Below, piece after piece: positions 36,648-45,664 of a DNA stretch of 64,000 nt. Where the stretch lies: the NCBI RefSeq assembly GCF_023284045.1, contig NZ_JAKIKQ010000001.1:310001-374000 (forward strand). Reading direction: 5' to 3'. A program made the position numbers and the translations under genes. Within the stretch, counting starts at the first letter, position 1. Each line of letters opens with the position of its first letter. Source of the stretch: Shewanella kaireitica. Its GTDB lineage: Bacteria > Pseudomonadota > Gammaproteobacteria > Enterobacterales > Shewanellaceae. The notes beneath the pieces are model-generated. The model searched no databases, had not been told where the DNA came from, and was given only the letters and a program-made list of their open reading frames with translations.

Positions 36648-38135
36648 TTAAAAGGAGTATCTTTGTATTAAATGCTGTTTAAAGTATTCAGGGTTGAGTG
36701 TCTCTCCCGTGGCCTGCTTAACCAGTTCATCGGTGGACAATAAACTGCCTTTTGACCAAATATTATGTTCAAGCCAACCCATTACCGATGATAATTTTCC
36801 ATTTGCGACAAGTGACTCCATAGAGCCTAATTGTTGCTCCATTGCCATCCTAAATTGAGCCGCATACATAGCACCTAATGTGTAACTAGGGAAGTAACCC
36901 ATCTCACCAACAGCCCAGTGAATATCTTGCATGCAACCGTTCTTGTAGTCACCATCGGTATTGATACCTAAAAGGGACTGCATCTGCGCCGACCAAAAAT
37001 CGGGGAGATCGGCGACAGCGAGTTGATTACTGACTAATGCTTTCTCTGCTTCAAAGCGCAGCAGAATATGGCAAGGGTAGGTGAATTCATCGGCATCGAC
37101 TCTGATATGACCGGGTGTGACTCTAGAGTAGATATTAAGCAACTGCTCGTAGTTTAAGTTGCAATTCAAGCGCTGTTGCAACATAGGTTGCAGTTGTTTG
37201 AGAAAAGCACCACCGCGCCCAAGTTGCATCTCGCAGAACAAACTTTGGCTTTCGTGGATTGCCATTGAGCGCGCAACACCTGCGGGTTGACCGCGCCATT
37301 TAAGCGGTAAGCCTTGCTCATATTTTGCATGACCGGTTTCATGCACAACGCCCATCAAGCCGCTGGTAAAGTCAGCTTCATCATAACGAGTGGTTAGGCG
37401 AACATCACTGGCAACGCCGCCACAAAATGGGTGGCTGCTGGTATCGAGCCTGCCGTGATTAAAGTCAAACTGTAGTAATGTCATTACATCACGACTTAAC
37501 AGTGCTTGGGCATCACTTGAGGCATGGGGGATCGTAAAACGATCTTGATGTCGTTGCTTTTCCTGAACTTGCTCAATTAACCCAGGTAACCAGCTTTTCA
37601 AACCACCAAATATTTGCTCAAGCCTTGCCGATGTCATCCCTGGCTCAAACTTATCCAATAGTGCATCGTAAGGGGAGATGTTGAGAGCTTCAGCACGGAT
37701 CTGCGCTTCCTCTTTTGCGAGTGCGAGTACATTTTCAAGGTTAGGTCTAAAACCTTGCCAATCGTTTTGACTTCGCTGCTCTCGCCAAGCTTGCTCGCAT
37801 TTGTATGCGGCTTTGGTTTTAGCTTCAACAAGACTTCCTGGAACAATATTCGCTTGTTGAAACTGATAGCGGATCTCTCGAAGGTTGGCCTGCTGTTGGG
37901 GAGCTAACGCTTCTAACTCAGCAGCGGCAATAGTTTGCTCTAGCATGGGCGCCGTTTTCAATGAATGAATATGCTTGGCAAGTTCAGCCATTGCAGCGCC
38001 TCGCGCCTCACCGCCGCCAATAGGCATCATTGCGGCTTGATCCCAATCACCGAGTGCGCTCAAATGCTCAAAATGGCTAATGCTTTGAAAGTGATCGCAA
38101 AGCAATTCATAGTGCTTATTTGCAGGTTGATTCAT
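36648..38135 (-). CDS. Metallocarboxypeptidase, M32 family
   Basis: A cytosolic zinc carboxypeptidase of the Taq type. 495 residues, mainly helical; HPF (235-237), the zinc-binding HETGH (265-269) and downstream HESQSLFCE supply ligands and the catalytic glutamate. Family-typical IRVDADEFTYPCHI follows near residue 350. It releases C-terminal residues other than proline, in the family in general. It is upstream of the GNAT gene on the same strand, 22 bases apart. Confidence 0.92.
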   Translation of the reverse strand: MNQPANKHYELLCDHFQSISHFEHLSALGDWDQAAMMPIGGGEARGAAMAELAKHIHSLKTAPMLEQTIAAAELEALAPQQQANLREIRYQFQQANIVPGSLVEAKTKAAYKCEQAWREQRSQNDWQGFRPNLENVLALAKEEAQIRAEALNISPYDALLDKFEPGMTSARLEQIFGGLKSWLPGLIEQVQEKQRHQDRFTIPHASSDAQALLSRDVMTLLQFDFNHGRLDTSSHPFCGGVASDVRLTTRYDEADFTSGLMGVVHETGHAKYEQGLPLKWRGQPAGVARSMAIHESQSLFCEMQLGRGGAFLKQLQPMLQQRLNCNLNYEQLLNIYSRVTPGHIRVDADEFTYPCHILLRFEAEKALVSNQLAVADLPDFWSAQMQSLLGINTDGDYKNGCMQDIHWAVGEMGYFPSYTLGAMYAAQFRMAMEQQLGSMESLVANGKLSSVMGWLEHNIWSKGSLLSTDELVKQATGETLNPEYFKQHLIQRYSF

Positions 38136-38249
38136 AAAGGTCTGCTAATGATGGTTAATCTCGCTATGCTAGCACGAACTTTAACGGCAAATAAGCGTAC
38201 GAAATCGATTATTGATATTGCATTCGCAGTAATCTAAAAGGAGATAATA

Positions 38250-38798
38250 ATGAACAAAGTTCAGGGGCAGAGTTTTATTGCGGCAAGTTTAATGCTGTGC
38301 AGTTTTAACCTCATGGCAGGGGGCGATGCATTTAAGTCGGGTGTTGTCTTACCCCAATACGGTAAAGTTGCCGATGTTGAGACTAGCTTAGTCATCCCTA
38401 AAGGGATGACATTCAAAGTGGTATTCGATGTGAGTAAAGCCGCTGAACCAGGCAAAGTTAACCGTAGTTTGGATACGTTGGCGCGTTTTATCAATATGCA
38501 TGTCAGTAACGGTGTCGCACTCGATGATATCGACTTGATGATGGTGGTACACGGCAGTGCCGTCAAAGATTTTACAAAGGAAAAATACTTTCAATCAACT
38601 CAAGGTCAGCCTAACACCAATGCGGAGTTGATAAGCCAGCTATCAAAGCTTGGGGTTAAGTTTAATTTGTGCGGCCAAAGTGCTGCTTATTATGATGTTA
38701 CGCTACAGCAACTGTTACCCGGAGTTGATATGGCATTGTCTGCAATGACTGCTCACGCCATTGCAGCAAGAGAGGGCTACAGCTTGAATCCTTTTTAA
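38250..38798 (+). CDS. Periplasmic DsrE/DsrF-like protein
   Basis: 182 residues with a signal peptide (about 1-23, ending LMAGG) and one DsrE-like domain: FKVVFDVSKAAEPGKVN, then the SLDTLARFINMHV helix and DLMMVVHGSAVKD. A single cysteine occurs in NLCGQSAAYY, where related sulfur-handling proteins often have a reactive cysteine. AAAGGAGA precedes the ATG. The partner is unknown; it stands alone upstream of yqiJ. Confidence 0.78.
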   Translation: MNKVQGQSFIAASLMLCSFNLMAGGDAFKSGVVLPQYGKVADVETSLVIPKGMTFKVVFDVSKAAEPGKVNRSLDTLARFINMHVSNGVALDDIDLMMVVHGSAVKDFTKEKYFQSTQGQPNTNAELISQLSKLGVKFNLCGQSAAYYDVTLQQLLPGVDMALSAMTAHAIAAREGYSLNPF

Positions 38799-38950
38799 GC
38801 TGCGGATTTTTTAGTTTGGCTAAGGGACAAAGTTTGGTATGCTGAATACTGCATAAATTATTTTAAATTATGCAGTTAGCCACATTGTAAGGCAGCGAAG
38901 CCTTACGCCGCAGAGGATAATGCGGATAAATTGTGTTCACGGAGGATTTA

Positions 38951-39574
38951 ATGGTTTTATTTCTGTTAAGCCAAGACAATTTACCCTATGCCATCGCGCT
39001 TTGTATCGTCGGTATATTAGGTATTGTAGAAAGCTTATCTCTTGTCATTGGTGCCAGCTTTTTAGGGCTGCTCGATGATTGGGCGCCTAATGGTGACAGC
39101 AATGATGTCGGTGGAGTCACAGGGCTCGCTGGTTGGTTGTGTATTAGTCGTTTGCCACTGCTCATTTGGTTTGTATTGGCACTAGTTAGCTTCGCCATTG
39201 CAGGTTTATCTGTAAATTACTTCTCCCTTAGCTGGTTTAACAGCCTCCTATCTCAATCTGTCTCTTTGCCCATTTCACTAATGCTGATGGCTATAAGTTG
39301 TCATTTTCTTGGGGGCAGGCTTGCTAATATTTTGCCAAAAAATGAATCATCAGCCGTTTCTGTCGAAGACCTTAATGGATGTGTCGGTATTCTAACAATC
39401 GGTAAAGCCGTTTTAGGTAACCCAAGTGAGGCTGTTGTTAAAGACGGTTATATGCAAAAACACTACGTTTTAGTCGAGCCCGATGAGCTTGGTGTCGAGT
39501 TTCCAACAGGCACTCAAGTCGTATTATTAAAACGTAAGGGGAGCGTTTGGCGGGCTGCCAAATTAGAACCTTAA
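38951..39574 (+). CDS. yqiJ: Membrane protein with OB-fold, YqiJ-like
   Basis: 207 residues with three membrane segments (about 12-32, 65-90 and 95-120) and a C-terminal OB-fold-like soluble domain (about 130-207). This is the NfeD-related YqiJ layout. The frame is open from a GTG at 38933, but GGAGG at 38941-38945, five bases before ATG 38951, fixes the start. It lies 46 bases before the flotillin gene; NfeD-like and flotillin proteins are a conserved pair. Confidence 0.85.
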   Translation: MVLFLLSQDNLPYAIALCIVGILGIVESLSLVIGASFLGLLDDWAPNGDSNDVGGVTGLAGWLCISRLPLLIWFVLALVSFAIAGLSVNYFSLSWFNSLLSQSVSLPISLMLMAISCHFLGGRLANILPKNESSAVSVEDLNGCVGILTIGKAVLGNPSEAVVKDGYMQKHYVLVEPDELGVEFPTGTQVVLLKRKGSVWRAAKLEP

Positions 39575-39620
39575 GCTTATATTTAATAAATTTAACGTAA
39601 ATAATGAAGGAACATTATAG

Positions 39621-41396
39621 ATGGAACCAGTACAAGATATAGCAGCAGGATTTGGTGGTAGCTTTGCTTTGATAGTCGCGGGCTCAGTCTTTGTCGGTAT
39701 GTTGGTTATAGGGATGATTTTTGCCAAACTATATTGCCGCGCCACCAAAGAGATGGCGTTTGTTAGAACAGGTTTTGGTGGTGAGAAAATAATCAAAGAC
39801 GGTGGCGCCATCGTGCTACCTGTATTGCACGAAACTACCGTAGTTAATATGAATACCTTGCGCATTGAAGTGGAAAAAACCCAAAAAGATGCCTTGATAA
39901 CCAAAGACCGCATGCGAGTCGATGTTAAAGCTGACTTTTACCTGCGAGTTGCTCCTAATGTTGAGGGGATCTCCATGGCAGCGCAAACACTTGGCACCAG
40001 AACAACACGAGTTGAAGAGCTTAAAAAGTTGATGGAGAGTAAGTTTGTCGATGTACTTCGAGCGGTGGCGGCAGAGATGAATATGACCGAAATGCATGAG
40101 CAGCGGGCTGACTTTGTACAGCGAGTGCAAAATAATGTCGCTAATGACCTTGAGAAAAATGGTCTTGAGCTGGAATCGGTATCGTTAACAGGCTTCGATC
40201 AAACTGACCTGCAGTTTTTCAATGAGAATAATGCCTTTGATGCAGAAGGTCGCGCGCGCTTAGCTAAGATCATTGAGGAGAAGCGCAAAGAGACCAATGA
40301 TATCGAGCAGGAAAACCGAATTAAAATAGAGCAGCGTAACCTCGAAGCTGAAAAGCAGTCGCTTGAAATTGAAAAGACGGAAGAGGAAGCAAGGCTAGTG
40401 CAACAACAAGCGCTAGAGTTTAAGCGGGCAGAGCAAAAAGCGGAGATCTTAAAGCAACAAGAGCAAAAAACGCGTGAAGAGCGAGAGGCTGAAATTGCTA
40501 AAGAGCGTGCTATTGAAACTGCAGAGATTGAGAAAACCAAAGATATTGAAACCCGTGAAATCGAAAAGCGTAAAGCGATTGAGCAATCACGTATTCAGCA
40601 ACAGCGCGATATCGAAGTGGCTGAGCAAGACAAGCAGATTGCGGTTGCCGCTAAATCAGAAGAGGAGTCTGCAGCGCGTGCGCAAGCAGCTGACGCTGAG
40701 AAGCTCAAAGTAGAGAAGGAAGAAGCGGTTATCACTACTCGTCAAGTGGCCGAAGCTAACCGTCGTAAAGAGATTGAAGTGATTGATGCACGTAAAGAAG
40801 CTGAGCGTGAGGCGGTGGGAGTCACCGTTGAAGCTGAAGCTGAAAAGCGTGCAGCTGAAGATAGATCGAGTGCGATCTTAATTGAAGCGAAAGCCGCTGC
40901 AGATGCGAAGAAGTTAAGCGCAGAAGCGGATGAAAAGGTCTATGCGGTTGATGCCGCCGGTAAGCAAGCGCTGCATGAAGCTGAGAACGTATTGAGCGAT
41001 GAGCAGATTGCACTGCAACGCTCACTGGCGATTTTAGCTTCGTTGCCTGACATTATTAAGGAATCTGTTAAGCCACTGGAAAGCATTGAAGGCATTAAGA
41101 TCTTGCAAGGCTACGGTGCAGGCACAGGTAATGCGACTGCTGTAGATACTGTTGGCCAACAAGGGGGCATTGCTGAGCAAGTCACTACCGCAGCGTTAAA
41201 TTACCGCGCTAATGGGCCTGTAGTTGATGCGATGCTGCAAGAGCTAGGGCTAGTTGATGCAAAAACGGGTAATTTAAGTGAGCTGCTAAAAGGTAACAAC
41301 AGCCTCACAGAGCAAGCGCTTAATATCCCTAAAGTTGAGCTCGATACACTCGACGGTCACAGTCATAAGCAAGCCACAGCAGCGGACCTCAACTAA
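39621..41396 (+). CDS. yqiK: Flotillin-family protein YqiK
   Basis: An inner-membrane scaffold protein associated with ordered lipid microdomains. The 591-residue protein has a membrane segment (about 13-36), an SPFH/Band-7 domain (about 40-200) and a very long Glu/Lys/Ala/Gln-rich coiled coil (about 215-450). A C-terminal flotillin-like region contains a Gly-rich stretch. The tail resembles the YqiK/FloT oligomerisation end. It is in an operon with yqiJ and is followed by a terminator. Confidence 0.9.
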   Translation: MEPVQDIAAGFGGSFALIVAGSVFVGMLVIGMIFAKLYCRATKEMAFVRTGFGGEKIIKDGGAIVLPVLHETTVVNMNTLRIEVEKTQKDALITKDRMRVDVKADFYLRVAPNVEGISMAAQTLGTRTTRVEELKKLMESKFVDVLRAVAAEMNMTEMHEQRADFVQRVQNNVANDLEKNGLELESVSLTGFDQTDLQFFNENNAFDAEGRARLAKIIEEKRKETNDIEQENRIKIEQRNLEAEKQSLEIEKTEEEARLVQQQALEFKRAEQKAEILKQQEQKTREEREAEIAKERAIETAEIEKTKDIETREIEKRKAIEQSRIQQQRDIEVAEQDKQIAVAAKSEEESAARAQAADAEKLKVEKEEAVITTRQVAEANRRKEIEVIDARKEAEREAVGVTVEAEAEKRAAEDRSSAILIEAKAAADAKKLSAEADEKVYAVDAAGKQALHEAENVLSDEQIALQRSLAILASLPDIIKESVKPLESIEGIKILQGYGAGTGNATAVDTVGQQGGIAEQVTTAALNYRANGPVVDAMLQELGLVDAKTGNLSELLKGNNSLTEQALNIPKVELDTLDGHSHKQATAADLN

Positions 41397-41416
41397 ATTC
41401 TCTGTCATCTAAAAAG

Positions 41417-41439
41417 AGCGCCTTTCGGGGCGCTTTTTT
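41417..41439 (+). terminator. Terminator of yqiK
   Basis: AGCGCC pairs with GGCGCT around a short loop, with a run of T after it. Confidence 0.8.
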
Positions 41440-41613
41440 GTGTCTAAAGCAAATGAGTATTATGTAGTACAGAGTATTACCCGCTTTTAAACTTGGCTGA
41501 CAAAGTGGATTTTTACTTTATCTTACCTTACCAGAGTCACCTCCAGCGCCGCCTGCAATTCTAAACGCGTATTTGCGGCTAATTACTCGATAATACTTTA
41601 GTGCGAGGAAGAT

Positions 41614-41697
41614 ATGCCAAAAAAATATGTTGAATCTTTAATCAGTAATTCCACATTTTTAGTTCATATAGAATATTCTAAAATTTTAGTTAATTAA
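41614..41697 (+). CDS. Possible 27-residue small protein
   Basis: ATG 41614 is preceded by GAGGA (41605-41609, four bases away) and opens a frame of 27 codons encoding MPKKYVESLISNSTFLVHIE and seven more residues. No homologue is known to me. AT-rich DNA produces such frames by chance, so this is a weak call based only on the ribosome site. Confidence 0.2.
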   Translation: MPKKYVESLISNSTFLVHIEYSKILVN

Positions 41698-41764
41698 TTG
41701 AAAAAAGTAATGATAATTTTTTTGGGTTAGCAACCTAGCGATGTCTTTTTATTCACCTTGTTAT

Positions 41765-41782
41765 GTGTTTACAGTGTTTACA
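41765..41782. promoter_or_regulatory. Tandem 9-bp direct repeat upstream of the protease gene
   Basis: GTGTTTACA occurs twice head to tail, followed nearby by two further G/TTTACA-like words (TTGTTAAC, TTGTTACA). It may be a cluster of activator or repressor sites about 160 bases before the start codon. Confidence 0.35.
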
Positions 41783-41937
41783 TTTGTTAACTTATTGTTA
41801 CATTTGATGGGTTGTGCTAGGTTTTTAAGTTCCATTTAGTTGGTATTACTGCCAATTAAGGGATTTGTAGTTAAAGAATCTAATAATTAATTGGGCCATA
41901 AAAGAGCCTTGTGCAAACCTTTCTGGAGTAACACTTT

Positions 41938-43764
41938 ATGAAATTGACAAGAATTGCAGCGACCTTAATAGCACTATCTGTTGGCGCCTCTGCGGCAGCA
42001 ACAGCAGATGAGCGATATGTTATTCAAGTGGATAACAGTAAAAAAGGCGTTGTAAAAGCCTTAGCAAAGAAGATGGGCGGAGAATTAAAGCTTGATGGTG
42101 ATGGCTTTATTGCAGCGACATTTTCAGGAAAAGATCTCGCTCAAGTGAAAGGTTTGCTTAACAACCCACATATTCAGCTTGTCGAAGTGGATCAGCGTCG
42201 AGCGTTAATGTCATTCAGTGACGACGTTGGCAACCCTATGACGCAGCAAATAACTCCTTATGCCGTTTATCAATCTAATGTGAATGATATTGGATTTAAT
42301 AATGCTGCTGGTATGAAAGTTTGTATCATTGATTCTGGTTTAGATGCTTCGAATCCAGATTTTGAATGGGGCAATATTAGCGGTGACAATGACAGTGGTA
42401 CTGGCAATTGGGATGAAAATGGTGGCCCACATGGTACGCATGTGGCCGGTACGGTTGGCGCTGCAGATAATAGCGTAGGTGTGGTGGGCATGGCACCTGG
42501 CGTTGATATGCACATTATTAAAGTATTTAATGCCGAGGGTTGGGGTTATTCATCCGATCTTGCTCATGCTGCTAACTTATGTAGTGCGGCTGGCGCCAAT
42601 ATTATCAGTATGAGCCTAGGTGGTGGCGGTTCAAACTCTACAGAATCAAATGCATTCCAGTCTTTCACTGATGCAGGTGGCCTAGTCGTTGCGGCAGCGG
42701 GTAATGATGGCAACAGTGTTCGCTCATATCCTGCAGGTTATCCTTCAGTGATGATGGTTGGCGCTAATGATGCAAATAACGACATCGCTGATTTCTCGCA
42801 GTTTCCAACGTGTACGACGGGTCGAGGTAAAAAGCAAAAAACAGATACCAGTATCTGTGTTGAGATTGCCGCAGGTGGTGTAGATACCCTATCAACCTAC
42901 CCTGCGGGTATGGCAACAGCATCCAACATGAGTGCTGATGGCGTAGCGTACTCAAGCTCTGCAATGGAAAATGCTGGCTCTATATCAGGCAGTGTATTTT
43001 ATATGGGCACAGCTGAGACGACCAATGCTGGTGCAAACGGTATGGTTTGTATGATTGATCGTGGCGTTATCTCTTTCCATGACAAAGTGCTTAATTGTGA
43101 AAACTCAGGTGGTGTCGGCGCCGTTATTATCAATAATGAACCCGGTATGCTTTATGGAACATTAGGCGACACCAATGCCACGACTATCCCAGCTGTTGGC
43201 GCAGCATTTGAAGACAGATCTGCGCTGATTGCGGCTGCTAATGCGGATATTGCAATTGGCACCTCTGATTACGGCTTTATGAGCGGTACTTCAATGGCAA
43301 CACCTGCTGTATCGGGTATCGCAGCAAGAGTATGGTCTAATCATACAGAATGTACCGGCAGCGAAATCCGCGCAGCATTGAATGCTTCAGCAATGGACAG
43401 TGGTGCAAGTGGTCATGACGTTTACTTTGGTCACGGTATTGCTGATGCTGCAGCGGCTGATGCTTACTTAACGGCTAATGGTTGTGCAGGTGGTGATAAC
43501 GGTGGTGACCCAGGCACGGGCGATGGTCTAGCTGTTACGACTAACCATTATAAGCAACGTGGTGTAAAAACCGTTGAGCTTAGCTTTAGTGGCGCAGCAG
43601 GCAGCACTGTGGATGTTTATCGTGATGGCAACCTTGTTGGTTCATCAGCAAGCAATGCAAACTATATCGATACTATTACGACTAAAGGCGGCGGAACATA
43701 CACCTATAAAGCATGTGACGCAGGAACAACAACCTGTAGTGCTAATGTGAGTGTAACATTCTAA
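41938..43764 (+). CDS. Secreted subtilisin-type serine protease (S8) with PA domain
   Basis: 608 residues: signal peptide (about 1-23), inhibitor-I9-like propeptide (about 25-90), and an S8 catalytic domain with Asp132 (IIDSG), His165 (HGTHVAG), oxyanion Asn256 and Ser452 (GTSMATP). A PA (protease-associated) domain is inserted at about 335-435, before the serine. A Gly/Asp-rich linker (about 512-525) leads to a C-terminal beta-sandwich domain (about 528-608). All catalytic residues are intact. It is probably an extracellular nutrient-scavenging protease. TGGAG precedes the ATG. Confidence 0.93.
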   Translation: MKLTRIAATLIALSVGASAAATADERYVIQVDNSKKGVVKALAKKMGGELKLDGDGFIAATFSGKDLAQVKGLLNNPHIQLVEVDQRRALMSFSDDVGNPMTQQITPYAVYQSNVNDIGFNNAAGMKVCIIDSGLDASNPDFEWGNISGDNDSGTGNWDENGGPHGTHVAGTVGAADNSVGVVGMAPGVDMHIIKVFNAEGWGYSSDLAHAANLCSAAGANIISMSLGGGGSNSTESNAFQSFTDAGGLVVAAAGNDGNSVRSYPAGYPSVMMVGANDANNDIADFSQFPTCTTGRGKKQKTDTSICVEIAAGGVDTLSTYPAGMATASNMSADGVAYSSSAMENAGSISGSVFYMGTAETTNAGANGMVCMIDRGVISFHDKVLNCENSGGVGAVIINNEPGMLYGTLGDTNATTIPAVGAAFEDRSALIAAANADIAIGTSDYGFMSGTSMATPAVSGIAARVWSNHTECTGSEIRAALNASAMDSGASGHDVYFGHGIADAAAADAYLTANGCAGGDNGGDPGTGDGLAVTTNHYKQRGVKTVELSFSGAAGSTVDVYRDGNLVGSSASNANYIDTITTKGGGTYTYKACDAGTTTCSANVSVTF

Positions 43765-43786
43765 AAGCTATTTCAACTGAGTAGAT

Positions 43787-43816
43787 AAAAAAGGCCTGCA
43801 TTTAGCAGGCCTTTTT
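43787..43816. terminator. Bidirectional terminator after the protease gene
   Basis: AAAAAGGCCTGC and GCAGGCCTTTTT form a perfect 12-bp stem with an ATTTA loop between convergent genes. Confidence 0.9.
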
Positions 43817-43833
43817 GTTTCATCATAGTGAGA

Positions 43834-44478
43834 TTAATGCGTTAGCGGTTGCAATATTGATAGTGCTGGCTGCAAGTTTTTCGGCCATATTTGGTAAGCC
43901 TTATGGTGCTTAATCAAAGAGGCCTTTTTGTTGCCAGGGCTGAGCAGTAGATCATGCTTATAAGCCACCGCGGAAAAAGTAGGCTCTTGGGCACGCACAT
44001 AAAGGGTAATGGGTTTTACCAGTTCTGCGCCGTCAATGCGTTGCTGAAATTGATCTTCAGGTATGATCAAACTCGAGTGACCATCACTTGCAAGTTTTAG
44101 CTTTTTAGTCACTTCTTGATCGGTAATGATAAGCCAATCGTCGGCTTCAAGCTCAACCAACATCGCCTTTAAAGATGCCGCCAGCCCTTGTTGTTTATCG
44201 GCAATGTAGCTGTACTGCTGACTAATTTTTTGCAGTAACAGCTTAAGCTCTGCAGCTGCGCCCATGCTACGAGCTTGTCTTATCCAAAAGGTGAGATCAT
44301 CGGCGATTAATTTAGGGAAGCGACGTTCTTTAAGGGCGGTTACCATCCAGCTACATAAAAAATGACTCTCAGCGGCGGGGGTTTTAGCACTGCTGCTTTT
44401 TGCCGCATAATCGGAAAGAGCAGCAAGACCTGCGTTAGCAAAGTCTAAAAGGGCTTGGTTATAACTGGTATCGGACAT
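43834..44478 (-). CDS. Probable DUF2913 protein
   Basis: 214 residues, soluble, no signal peptide. The region HFLCSWMVTALKERRFPKLI and ADDLTFWIRQARSMGAAAEL (about 38-80) resembles the DUF2913 family of Shewanella and Vibrio as I remember it; function unknown. The frame is open from 44568, but GGAG six bases before ATG 44478 sets the start. It lies on the same strand as the peroxiredoxin gene, 94 bases downstream. Confidence 0.6.
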   Translation of the reverse strand: MSDTSYNQALLDFANAGLAALSDYAAKSSSAKTPAAESHFLCSWMVTALKERRFPKLIADDLTFWIRQARSMGAAAELKLLLQKISQQYSYIADKQQGLAASLKAMLVELEADDWLIITDQEVTKKLKLASDGHSSLIIPEDQFQQRIDGAELVKPITLYVRAQEPTFSAVAYKHDLLLSPGNKKASLIKHHKAYQIWPKNLQPALSILQPLTH

Positions 44479-44572
44479 GAGATCTCCGCCGTGGAAAGTA
44501 AGTGAGGATACGGCGGAGAGATTATAGCTAATCCCGTCTTTAACAGCTACGTTGAAGCGCAGCTGCAAGAGA

Positions 44573-45217
44573 TTATTTGAGTGCCAATTTTGCCGCGGTA
44601 GTAATTAGTTCAGGTGCTGGGCGCACTCTAAAGTTTGGATTTACATATTGGAAATGCACTAGGCCGCTAGCATCGCTGATATAAACGGCAGGAACAGGTA
44701 ATACTAAGCGCTGCTCGCCAGATGGCGTTTGCCACAGTTTATTTTCAAGCTTCATCTTGCTGGTGTAACGCGCAGTGGTTTTGGCACTGGTGTAATAGGC
44801 TAGGCCGAAGGCTTTACTGGTCTCTAAATTGGCATCGGATAACAAGGTGTAACTGAGGTCTTGTTTGGTCATCGAGGCCTTTAGTTTTTCTGGTGTGTCG
44901 GGAGAGATCCCAATCAGTTGATAGCCCATCTCAAGTAGCTGTGGCTCAATTGCTTGTAACTGACCCATTTGAGAGTTGCAAAATGGGCACCAGCCACCAC
45001 GATAGAAAAAGATAATGCTGGGTTTTCCGGCAGTGAGTTTGGCGATATCAACACTGTTGCCATTGAGATCTTTTAGTGAAGCAGAAGGGATAGTTTGTCC
45101 GTTCATTAACGGCATCACATTCAATTCATCGAGTGCGATAGGTTTAGCAAAAACAGGCAAGCTAAACAGCAGTGTTGATAGTGAGAGTGACAGTGCAACT
45201 AAGGTCTTTTTTAACAT
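44573..45217 (-). CDS. Exported peroxiredoxin-like protein (AhpC/TSA family)
   Basis: 214 residues with a signal peptide (about 1-24, ending VFAKP). The thioredoxin-like fold has FFYRGGWCPFCNSQMGQL near residues 70-87: a CxxC-type site where a peroxiredoxin would have TxxC, so it may act as a thiol reductase as well as a peroxidase. GISPDTPEKL is the usual next element. AAAGG precedes the ATG. The electron donor is unknown. Confidence 0.8.
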   Translation of the reverse strand: MLKKTLVALSLSLSTLLFSLPVFAKPIALDELNVMPLMNGQTIPSASLKDLNGNSVDIAKLTAGKPSIIFFYRGGWCPFCNSQMGQLQAIEPQLLEMGYQLIGISPDTPEKLKASMTKQDLSYTLLSDANLETSKAFGLAYYTSAKTTARYTSKMKLENKLWQTPSGEQRLVLPVPAVYISDASGLVHFQYVNPNFRVRPAPELITTAAKLALK

Positions 45218-45299
45218 TATTTTGGCCTTTGAATGTAGAGGGAGTTATTCGCCAAATAATAGACCTGTGAAATGTAATTTAACTTTCAATGTCTGTTGC

Positions 45300-45593
45300 T
45301 AGGGGCTGTTGATCTTTCACGGTTGTTTTTGCCGCAGTTTATTGGCTATTTTGACAAGGCGGAGGCTATGCCGTTTAGTTATTCTCCACAAATAGTCTAC
45401 AACACAGTAAAAATAGCCAAGAAACGCGGCCCTTTGGGTTCGATTCAATGCTTCTATTCTTTTATGACTAGAATGTGTTATGAGCTTTTCACTTAGCCAG
45501 CTAAGCTTTATCGCTCAAGCCTTGTACTAGAAGCATTATTCCTTACGGTAAAGAGCCGAACAAAAACTAAGCTCGAAAGATCAACAGCCCCTA
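45300..45593. mobile_element. MITE with 19-bp terminal inverted repeats
   Basis: TAGGGGCTGTTGATCTTTC at 45300-45318 and its exact reverse complement at 45575-45593 bound 294 bases without a plausible gene. The outermost TA on both ends suggests a TA target duplication, leaving 17-bp ends GGGGCTGTTGATCTTTC. That pattern fits a non-autonomous element moved by an IS630/mariner-type transposase, which is not in this window. It sits between the peroxiredoxin and rhlE genes. Confidence 0.85.
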
Positions 45594-45605
45594 AATAATA
45601 CGCAC

Positions 45606-45631
45606 AAAAAAGCACCATATGGTGCTTTTTT
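45606..45631 (-). terminator. Terminator of rhlE
   Basis: AAAAAAGCACCATATGGTGCTTTTTT, a perfect self-complementary stem, just past the stop codon. Confidence 0.88.
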
Positions 45632-45664
45632 TGATTATAAAATAATTCGATGTCCGTACTGCGA

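Larger units (their letters stand above)
41440..41937. other. Long AT-rich leader of the protease gene
   Basis: About 500 bases, very AT-rich from 41640. It contains a possible 27-codon ORF (41614-41697) and a tandem repeat (41765-41782), both entered separately. The length suggests a controlled promoter or long 5' untranslated region. No riboswitch class was recognised. Confidence 0.4.

Noticed and set aside
40199-40540. 113-codon minus-strand ORF rich in Ser and Cys
   Set aside because: Antisense shadow of the flotillin coiled coil.
45436-45455. GGGTTCGATTC, resembling a tRNA T-arm
   Set aside because: No acceptor stem, anticodon arm or D-arm can be drawn around it; it lies inside the MITE.
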